DNA of 5,436 nucleotides, taken from NCBI GenBank assembly GCA_003164305.1, contig PLSZ01000642.1, forward strand, positions 1 through 5,436, given 5' to 3'. The stretch comes from Acetobacteraceae bacterium (GTDB lineage Bacteria > Pseudomonadota > Alphaproteobacteria > Acetobacterales > Acetobacteraceae). The notes below the pieces were generated by a model. It searched no databases. It saw nothing but the letters and a program-made list of their open reading frames with translations, and was not told the origin of the DNA. Made by a program: the position numbers and the translations under genes. This document shows, in pieces, positions 1-5,436 of this stretch. Each line of letters opens with the position of its first letter. The stretch's first letter is position 1.

Positions 1-3000
1 GGGAGACACGCTCGCCTGGACGGCCGATCCGATCGCGGGCACCGACATCGAACTCGTCCCGACGGTCATCAGCCTGACCGCGCCGCAGACCGAGAATTCG
101 CTGCAGCTGTCCAACACGCAGATCCTGGATGTGAACTCCGGCACCGCCGCCAACGAAACGGCGGTCAGCAGCGGCGCCACGGTCAATATCTTCAACGACG
201 GCAGCACTTATTACACCATCCTCTACAACGGCGGCACGCAGAACGTCTTCAGCGGCGGTTTGGCTCAGGCGACCGCCGCCCTGGGTGGCTTCGAAAACGT
301 GTCGAGTGGTGGCACGGCGACCGGATCGGTGATTTACCGAGGCGCCGTGCAATCGGTGCTATCCGGCGGTCTCGCCACCGGAACGATATTGGGAGAGTTC
401 GGCACCCCGGGCGGTATCGAGCAGGTCGCCAACGGCGGCACCGTGATCGGCACCACGATCGGCAACCTTGGCATTCTGACGGTTTCGCCCGGCGATATCG
501 TGAGCGCGACTACCATCAAAGCCGGGGGCACCCTGGTGGTGGCCTCCGGGGCCACCGCGAGCGGCGCGACGATCAACGCCGGTGCGTCGGTGGTTGTTTC
601 CAGCGGCGGCGTACTGCTCGATCCGGTTGTGGCCGCGGGCCTGATGTTCGTCTCCAGCGGCGCGACCGTGGTCGATCCGGCCACCGGCGCCGGCGGTTAT
701 ATCGCGGTGTTGCCGGGCGGCATCGTCAGCGGTCAGGTCGCCTCGGGTTCGAACGTGATTTCGACCGGCGTCATCCTGTTGCAAAACGGCAACGTCGCTC
801 AATACGGGCCGGAACTCGATGGCCTGTCGATCCCCTATCAGGGCAGCCCGGAATACGTGCTGGCCGGCGGCGTGACCGATGCCTCCAGGGTTTACGCCGG
901 CGGCGCGGAATATGTGCTGGGCGGCCTCGCCAATTTCACCGCGGTCTCCGGCACCGGCGAGCAAATCGTCTACGCCGGCGGCACGGCGAATGCCACGAAA
1001 CTGAACGCCGGCGGCGAGGAGGTCGTTTCGTCCGGCGGGATGCTGATCGGCGGTGTCACCTTCGCCGGATCCGGCGGCGTGCTGGTCGTCCCCGGCCCCA
1101 CCACGGCGGGAACGCCGTTGAGCGGCTTCAACGACACCGACACGCTCGATGTCGCGGGATTGCCGTTCGTGGCCGCCGGCTCCGGCACCCTGGGTTCCGG
1201 CTATGTGCTGACGGTCCAGCAGGGCACGCAAACGTTCACGGCGCAGTTCGATGCCAGTATCGCCAACGGAACGTTCGGCTGGTCGGCGGACGGCAACGGC
1301 GGCACCGATATCAAGGTCCTGTACGACACGTTGTTCGTCAGCGGCGTTGGCAATACTTCATCGGGCATCGTTTTGTCCGCCGGTGCCAACATCGAAGTGT
1401 ATTCCGGCGGCATCACCAACGCCACGACCCTGAACGCCGGCGCGGCGGAATATGTGTCCGCCGGCGGCACCGCGCTCGCCACCGATCTGAATTATAACGG
1501 CGATCAGTATATTTACAGCGGCGGCGTCGTCTCCGGCACGGTGTTCAATCAGGGCACGCAGGTCGTCGAAAGCGGCGGCGTGGATTCCGGCACGACCGTT
1601 TACAACGGCTCGGAAGTGCTGTCCTCCGGCGGCACCGCGATCAACGATACGTTGACCAATGGCGGCGGGCTGACGATCCTGGGTGGCGCCTCGGCATCGG
1701 GCACCAAGGTCAATTTCCAGGGCGGCGAGACCGTCGCCAGCGGCGGCATCGCGGTCGGCGGCACCGTGATCTACGGCGGCAATATTTATATCGCCAGTGG
1801 CGGCAGCGCGATCTCCACCACGTTGAGCAGCGGCGATGGTTTCACGGTCTCGTCGGGCGGCACGGCGATCGACACAATTCTGGTCGCCGGAGGCGGCATC
1901 GCGATCCAGCCTGGCGCCATCGTCAGCGGCACGATCGTGCAGAGCGGCGGTTCCGACGGCCTCGGCAGTGGAGCGACCGACACCGGCACGATCATCCAGG
2001 CGTTCGGCAGCGCGGTCGTTTCCGCGGGCGGCACATCGGTCGACACCGTCATCAGCAGCGGCGGTTTGGAACGCATCCTCAGCGGAGGCGTCGCGAGCGA
2101 TACCATCATCGACAGCGGCGGCGTGCTGGTGGTTTCCAGCGGTGGCACCGCTTACTTCCCGAGCTTCGACCCCGGCGGGGAGATCATCGTCCTCGCCGGC
2201 GGCACCATCGTCGGCGTTCCGACCGGCATCGGAACGGTCGTTTCGACCGGCGACGTCGTGGTGGCGATGGGCTCCGGCGTGATCTCGCAAGGACCGTCGT
2301 TCACTGGCCTGACCGTCCAGAGCGGTCAGATCGAATACGTCCTGTCCGGCGGCACGAACACCGGCACGACCGTGCTCCTGGGCGGTATCGAATCCATCGA
2401 CGCCGGCGGGTCCGCCAGCGGTACGACACTGGTGCAGAACGTCGCGTCGCAGAACCTCTCCAACCTGCCCGCGGAAGAACTCGTCGCCAGCGGCGGCGTC
2501 GCGATCGCGACCATTGAACAATACCTCACCCAAATAGGCGTCAAGCCCGGCGGTGTCGTATCGAACATCCTGGATGAAAGCGGTGGCGGTTTCTACTACC
2601 TGTCGATGGGCGGCACCGCGCTCGATGTGAACGTCCACAGCGGCACGGAATACGTCTTTGGCGGCGGCACCGCGAGCGGCAACACCGTGGATGACACCGG
2701 TGGCATCATCGTGTTCGGCGGCGGCCTGGCGGTTAATACCGTCATCAGCAGCGGTGGCGTGGTCGAAACTCAGGACAACGGTGTCGTATCGAACACGACG
2801 ATCGCGGGCGGCGAACTCGACCTCGCGGCCGGCGGTGCCGGCAATCAGAACTTCCAGGGCATCGCTTCGGGATCCATCACGTTCAAGGGCGCGGGTGGTG
2901 CCCTGCTGCTGGAAAACGCGCCCGGCATGAATGCCACGGTCAGCGGCTTCGCACCCGGCGACACGATTGCTCTGGTCGACACCTGGCCGGCGACCGCCAC

Positions 3001-5436
3001 TCTGGGCTCGGGCAATCTGTTGAGCGTGTCAGGCAACGGCCAGAGTTACGCGATCCAACTGGATCCAACGCAAAATTTCTCGGCCGATACGTTCAAGGTC
3101 ACCAGCGGCGGCATTCAGTATTCCTTCGCCGACGTCGCGGATATCACCGTCGCGGTGGCGCCGGCGAATTATCGTCACGCCTCCGGCACGGTTGTGCCGG
3201 TCACCGATTATGTGCGCGTGGGCAGCCCAGGCACGGTCGCGATCACGGTCAGCAATACCGCGGCGGCGGACGGGTTGTCGGAGAATCTGCTCGGCTCTCT
3301 CGCTGGCGTCACCGGCGCGGTCGCCATCGCCGCCGCCGGCCCGACCACCGAGATCGCCGCCGGTAGCAGCGATTCCTCGTCGCTGAAGCTCGATTTTTCC
3401 ACCACGGCGGCCGGCACGATATCCGGCACGGCGACGGTGGACCTGACCTCCGACGGCGGCACCGGCAGCAGCAGTATCGACGGTCTCGGCACCACGGCGT
3501 TGACCCCACAAACCGTTCCGGTCTCCATCGTCGTGGAAAACCCGGCGACCCCGGTGTTCCAGGATGTGTCGAATGTCGGGACATTCGGTGGAAGCGGCAC
3601 GGCGTATACGCTCAATCTCGGCACGCTGACGCTGGGTTCCGGCCCTCTCACGGTCGATCTGGGCCTGATCAATCAAACGACCGGCCCGGCGGACACGTTG
3701 ACCGGCACTCTGACCGCGACCGGATCGAGCGCGTTTCTCAACAGCGGCCTCGCGTCGATCGGCACGCTCGCCGCCGGTCAGTCCGACCTCGCGCCGGCGA
3801 TCACGCTCAGTACCGGGACCGCCGGCGCCTTCGCCGAGACGATCACGCTCACCGGCACCGGCACCGATCCGGGCGGAACGATCGCGCTGCCCAAGGACAC
3901 GCTGACGGTCAGCGGCATCGTCGCGCCGCCGCCGGCTCCGCCGGCCGTCCCCGCGGTGCTCACCACCACGCCGATCAATTTCGGCACCGTCCACGTCGGT
4001 GCGACAGAGCAACAAACCCTGAATATAACCAACGCCGCGACCGGAACGGCCGCCGCGCTGGACGCGTCGGTGCAGTCGGTGAGTGGGGCGGCTACCGCGT
4101 CCGGTTCGTTCAGCGGCCTCGTGCCCGGCGCGGAGAACACCGGCGGCATCACGGTGGGGCTGAACACTGGCACCGCCGGCGTGCAAAGCGGCAATGCCAC
4201 GCTCGCTTTCGTTTCGGACGCGGGAACACTGGGTATCACTGACCTGCCCAGTGGTACGGTCGCCGTATCGGGGACGGTGTACCGGGAGGCGGCGGCGGCG
4301 CTGTTGCCGCTCATGGCCATCGTGCATATCGGAGACCCAGGCACCATCGCGTTGCCAGTGGGCAACAGCGATCCGTCCGACGGCTACTCCGAGAATCTGA
4401 TCGCCGTGCTGATCGGCGCCAGCGGCGGCCTGAGCGTCGCCGCCGCCGGTCCGACCGGAGAGATCGCCGCCGGCGACACCAACAGCAGCACTTTGGCGCT
4501 GGCGTTCTCGACGACCCAGGCGGGCACGGTGTCAGGCAGCGTGACGGTCGGGCTGACCTCGGACGGTGGTACCGGCGCCGACAGCATCGACGGTCTGGGC
4601 ACCACGGCGCTGACCGCGCAGGTTGTGCCGGTCACCATCAGCGTGGACAATTATGCCGCTCCCGTATTGAGCAGCAACGGCAGCCTCATCGCGACCGGCA
4701 CCAACTCGTACGTGCTCAATCTGGGCACCGCCACCGAGGGCGCGGCGTCGTTGTCCGCCAATCTGGCATTGGGGAATTCCGCGACCGGCGCGGCCGATTG
4801 GCTGGACGGAGGGTTCACCGCCAGCGGCTCCGCGCAGTTCAACAACGCTGGCCTCGTCACGGTCAGCGAGATCGCGGCCGGCGCGTCGTTGGCCGCCGGC
4901 GACGTGTCGTTGACGACCAATCAAACCGGCGTGTTCACCGAAACGATCACGCTGACGCCGACGGACGCAAACGCGGCTGATTTCTCTTCGGCATTGACGC
5001 AGCAGAGCATCACCGTCACCGGCACGATCGTTCCGCCGACCGGCACCGCGCAGGGCGACGTGCACATGGTGACGTATGACGGGCTGCGCTACGATTTCCA
5101 GGCGGTCGGAGATTACGTGCTGACGCGCTCGACGGCGCCCGGGGACTCGTTTCAGGTGCAGATCGCGACGGCGGCGGCACCGGCACTTGGGGCGGTCAGT
5201 ATCACAACCGAGGCGGCGGCCCAGGTTGGACCGGATGTGGTTTCGTTCGCGATTGGCCGAAACAATATCGTTTGGATCGACGGCGCGCCTGACATCGCGT
5301 TGAACCCGGGCAATCCGACGCAGCAACTCGGCGGCGGTCAACTCACGGAGCTGTCGCCGACATCGTTCCGATTGACGTGGTCCACCGGAGAGGCGCTGAC
5401 CATCACCGATTCGGGTGCGTATCTGAACAGCGCCGC
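1..5436 (+). CDS. Giant strand-loop-strand repeat / choice-of-anchor D / VWD domain surface protein, partial at both ends
   Basis: One uninterrupted reading frame starts at base 2 and runs off both ends; the visible part is 1,811 residues. The codons carry the expected GC-rich third positions throughout, and recognisable repeats and domains run in register from one end to the other, so no frameshift is apparent. In order: unassigned tail (residues 1-43), AIDA-type repeat array (44-359), closing domain (360-442), second array (443-947), second closing domain (948-1042), linker, five Ig-like modules (about 1071-1677) and the start of a VWD-like domain (1684 on). I read no Cys, very few Lys/Arg and no transmembrane segment, which fits an exported protein. 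Proteins with these repeats are usually adhesins or biofilm matrix components; that role is inferred from family knowledge. The start codon, signal sequence, secretion signal and any partner secretion genes lie outside. None of the few in-frame Met codons looks like a start, since each sits inside a repeat or domain. Confidence 0.95.
2..130 (+). other. Unassigned region upstream of first repeat array
   Basis: Residues 1-43 begin GDTLAWTADPIAGTDIELVP and lead into the repeats through a segment containing SNTQILDV. The composition (Thr, Ala, Leu, Pro, no glycine pairs) differs from the repeats that follow. It may be the end of a beta domain capping the N-terminal side of the array. It could lie near the protein's N-terminus, but nothing here proves that and I do not recognise a family. 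Confidence 0.4.
131..1078 (+). repeat. Strand-loop-strand (AIDA-type passenger) repeat array 1, about 15 units
   Basis: Residues 44-359 are degenerate tandem units of mostly 18-20 residues (54-60 nt) with the pattern x-x-V-x-S-G-G-x-A-x-x-T-x-I-x-x-G-G. Clear units include TQNVFSGGLAQATAALGG, FENVSSGGTATGSVIYRGA and EQIVYAGGTANATKLNAGG. This matches the AIDA-like/autotransporter passenger strand-loop-strand repeat family, which forms beta-solenoids in secreted adhesins. In some family members Ser/Thr of the repeats are O-heptosylated by a dedicated transferase; whether that applies here cannot be judged. The array is interrupted at about 719-850 by a longer atypical unit. Units are well diverged at DNA level, so this is an old array and not a recent microsatellite-like expansion. 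The unit count is by eye and depends on how degenerate units are split. Confidence 0.88.
647..910 (+). repeat. Long atypical repeat segment, copy 1 (paired with 2129-2392)
   Basis: This stretch of about 88 residues contains a conserved run of landmarks: FVSSG, a Pro-containing loop, GG-x-I-x-VLPGG, NVISTG, a long loop with YGPELDGL, then EYVLAGG and AEYVLGG. The same landmarks occur in array 2 exactly 1,482 nt later. The central unit (about 719-850) is roughly twice the usual repeat length. It probably forms a bulge or extended loop in the solenoid, which is an inference. Confidence 0.7.
1079..1327 (+). other. Array-closing domain, copy 1 (SGF-x-D-T-D-T-L type)
   Basis: Residues 360-442 leave the glycine-pair rhythm. 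They run from GVLVVPGP through LSGFNDTDTLDV, a glycine turn and YVLTVQQGTQTFTAQFD to GNGGTDIKVLYD. A hydrophobic lead-in, SGF-x-(3)-D-T, a strand reading x-L-x-V-x-x-G, and a final glycine/Asp turn before the next strand make a compact beta domain. A related domain follows array 2 at 2843-3127, with SGF lying 1,821 nt later. I infer that it caps the solenoid or links the two solenoids. GNGGTD resembles one calcium-binding RTX turn, but it is single and not enough to call RTX. Confidence 0.6.
1328..2842 (+). repeat. Strand-loop-strand (AIDA-type passenger) repeat array 2, about 24 units
   Basis: Residues 443-947 hold the longer array of the same family as array 1. Good units include TQVVESGGVDSGTTVYNG, SEVLSSGGTAINDTLTNGG, SAVVSAGGTSVDTVISSGG and LERILSGGVASDTIIDSGG. 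Typical unit length is 18-20 residues. Irregular longer units occur at about 2201-2330, which pair with the atypical unit of array 1, and at about 2432-2560, where a polar insertion containing NVASQNLSNLPAEE and then a segment with IEQYLTQIGV break the pattern. Each strand-loop-strand unit would contribute one rung of a beta-solenoid, so this array would give a rod longer than array 1. Gly and Ser/Thr dominate the loops, the latter being possible glycosylation targets in this family. The array ends in a decayed unit reading GGELDLAAGG. Confidence 0.88.
2129..2392 (+). repeat. Long atypical repeat segment, copy 2 (paired with 647-910)
   Basis: Counterpart of 647-910 at a fixed offset of 1,482 nt. 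Shared landmarks are VVSSG, a Pro-containing loop, GG-x-I-x-VLAGG, VVSTG, a long loop with QGPSFTGL, then EYVLSGG and a further unit ending in a glycine pair. The offset is the same at both ends, so the segment length is conserved. The GP-containing loop is shifted by one residue between the copies, implying small compensating insertions and deletions. Confidence 0.7.
2843..3127 (+). other. Array-closing domain, copy 2 (SGFAPGDTIAL type)
   Basis: Residues 948-1042 follow the last decayed repeat. They show a strand reading GSITFKGAGGALLLENAPG, then VSGFAPGDTIALVD, a glycine turn, LLSVSGNGQSYAIQLD, FSADTFKV and the closing GGIQYSF. The order matches copy 1 at 1079-1327 (lead-in strand, SGF-(x)-DT, L-x-V-x-G, closing turn), although residue identity is low apart from these landmarks. 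The order 'array, then SGF-GDT domain' seen twice supports a cap or junction role. The family name is uncertain. The segment 3128-3211 that follows is a linker-like stretch (ADVADITVAVAP and on) leading into the Ig-like modules. Confidence 0.6.
3212..3541 (+). repeat. Ig-like 'choice-of-anchor D' type module A1
   Basis: Residues 1071-1180 start VRVGSPGTVAITVSN, then SENLL, an AAAGPTTEIAAG turn, FSTTAAGTISGTATVDL, and end with TSDGGTG, SIDGLGTTALT and VPVSIVVEN. The plan 'VGxxGT..ItVsN ... AAG ... aGt.sGt..V.L.SDG ... GL.TTAL..Q.V.V' is that of the bacterial choice-of-anchor D / abnormal-spindle-like Ig fold modules found in strings in large surface proteins. A2 at 4322-4651 is a close copy. 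The likely role is as a structural spacer, inferred from the fold. Confidence 0.72.
3560..3922 (+). repeat. Ig-like module B1
   Basis: Residues 1187-1307 read AYTLNLGTLTLGSGPLTVDL near the start, then NQTTGPADTLTG, FLNSGLASIGTLAAGQS, GAFAETITLTGTG and finally DTLTVSGIV. B2 at 4667-5032 carries the same landmarks (YVLNLGTA, NSATGAADWLDG, FNNAGLVTVSEIAAGAS, GVFTETITLTPT, ITVTGTIV). Each is about 120 residues, the size of one beta-sandwich. B modules directly follow A modules in both cases, so A-B appears to be the duplicated pair. Confidence 0.7.
3923..3955 (+). other. Proline-rich hinge
   Basis: The eleven residues APPPAPPAVPA (1308-1318) separate module B1 from module C. Runs of Pro/Ala like this form stiff extended spacers between domains. 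A much shorter Pro pair (5033-5038) occupies the equivalent position after B2, before the VWD-like domain. Confidence 0.75.
3956..4285 (+). repeat. Ig-like 'choice-of-anchor D' type module C (diverged A-like)
   Basis: Residues 1319-1428 begin VLTTTPINFGTVHVGATEQQ, followed by TLNITNAATG, SGLVPGAENTGGITVGL, GTAGVQSGNATLAFVSD, LPSGTVAVSGTVYRE. The opening 'I-x-FGTVxVGAT...L-x-I-x-N' is the most canonical choice-of-anchor D signature in the window, and the ending 'VSGTVYR' is common in such modules. It aligns with the plan of A1 and A2 but is clearly more diverged from them than they are from each other. Confidence 0.75.
4286..4651 (+). repeat. Ig-like 'choice-of-anchor D' type module A2
   Basis: After a short hydrophobic lead (AAAALLPLMA) the core, 4322-4651 (residues 1441-1550), starts VHIGDPGTIALPVGN and aligns with A1 over 110 residues with no gap; I count about 69 identities. 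The strongest blocks are GPT-x-EIAAG, LTSDGGTG, SIDGLGTTALT and the closing VPV-x-I-x-V-x-N. The lead segment is too short, and continues too directly from module C, to be a membrane helix. Confidence 0.75.
4667..5032 (+). repeat. Ig-like module B2
   Basis: Residues 1556-1677, homologous to B1 in landmark order (YVLNLGTA; TGAADWLDG; AQFNNAGLVTV; IAAGAS; TETITLTPTDANAADF; ITVTGTIVPP). The TPTDANAADF segment before the last strand differs from the GTGTDPGG of B1. It lies between A2 and the VWD-like domain. Confidence 0.7.
5051..5436 (+). other. von Willebrand factor type D-like domain, truncated by window end
   Basis: From residue 1684 the sequence reads GDVHMVTYDGLRYDF, then GDYVLTRS, DSFQVQIAT, a VSITTEAAAQVG strand, DVVSFAIGRNNIVWIDG, and FRLTWSTGEALTITDSGAYLN at the end. 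This order (GDPHxxTxDGxxYDFQxxGxYxL, F-x-VQ, VAxxxG-x-DxVxF, VWIDG, late W/TGE strand) is the plan of the VWD domain. About 128 residues are visible, so most of a typical domain of about 150 residues is present. As in many bacterial versions no cysteine is seen, so it cannot form the disulfides of the eukaryotic domain. The usual Pro of GDPH is Val. Its function is not known from sequence; an adhesive or matrix role is inferred. Confidence 0.8.

Noticed and set aside
1289..1315. RTX calcium-binding nonapeptide (GNGGTD)
   Set aside because: Only a single GG-x-D-like turn is present and no tandem GGxGxDxxx series follows, so an RTX call is not supported.
2125..2132. GCTGGTGG, identical to the E. 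coli Chi octamer
   Set aside because: It is a chance match inside Val-Leu-Val-Val codons of the array; the host is not evidently an enteric bacterium and one copy carries no weight.
1836..2282. Short + strand open frames in other phases (1251-1433, 1836-2282, 2658-2930, 3192-3386, 4194-4400, 4798-4980)
   Set aside because: They overlap the strong module-bearing frame completely and give Ser/Arg/Pro-rich products of the type expected from out-of-phase reading of repeat codons.
1358..2638. Long antisense open frame of 426 codons on the - strand (also 359-1231, 3029-4327 and 4532-5341)
   Set aside because: All lie opposite the sense frame and translate to Arg/Ala/Gly/Asp-rich, low-complexity protein without domains. 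They arise because GC-rich Gly/Ser/Thr/Ala codons rarely give stops in the complementary frames.
131..2842. CRISPR-like or satellite DNA array
   Set aside because: The periodicity of about 54-60 nt follows protein repeat units. DNA copies are diverged, there are no identical repeats with unique spacers, and the frame is kept throughout.
4286..4330. Possible membrane segment (AAAALLPLMAIV)
   Set aside because: It is about 12 hydrophobic residues, too short for a transmembrane helix, and sits between two beta-sandwich modules as a linker and first strand.
1..5436. Promoters, terminators, ribosome binding sites or internal gene boundaries
   Set aside because: The coding frame is continuous with no intergenic gap, so nothing of this kind can be supported; GC-rich inverted matches are expected from the repeated glycine codons.

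Overview
The whole window lies inside one very large protein-coding gene on the + strand. Reading from base 2, the frame stays open to the last base (1,811 complete codons) with no stop, so neither the start nor the end of the gene is present. No second gene, RNA gene, promoter, terminator or mobile element can be supported. The encoded segment looks like part of a giant secreted or cell-surface beta-rich protein. It is rich in Gly, Ser, Thr, Ala and Val, strongly acidic (hand count about 125 Asp+Glu against 19 Lys+Arg), and I read no cysteine in it.

Layout: 2-130 is the tail of an unassigned upstream region. 131-1078 is a first array of about 15 strand-loop-strand (AIDA/autotransporter-passenger type) repeats. 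1079-1327 is a non-repeat domain closing that array. 1328-2842 is a second array of about 24 such repeats. 2843-3127 is a second copy of the closing domain. After a linker come five Ig-like, 'choice-of-anchor D'-type modules in the order A1-B1-C-A2-B2 (3212-5032), with a proline-rich hinge at 3923-3955. From 5051 to the end is the N-terminal part of a von Willebrand factor type D-like domain that begins GDVHMVTYDGLRYDF.

The modules suggest a long beta-solenoid stalk made of two arrays, followed by a string of Ig-like beta-sandwiches and a VWD domain. That is the plan of an adhesin or extracellular matrix-type protein. The secretion route cannot be read here, because the signal region and the C-terminus lie outside the window.

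The high GC content, the GC-rich third codon positions and this combination of modules suggest a GC-rich proteobacterium. An alphaproteobacterium, perhaps Acetobacteraceae, is my best guess, made from memory of similar architectures and not tested by a search. The most notable structure is higher-order duplication: a long atypical repeat unit recurs in both arrays at a constant offset of 1,482 nt, and module A recurs at an offset of 1,110 nt with about 63% identity over 110 residues without a gap.
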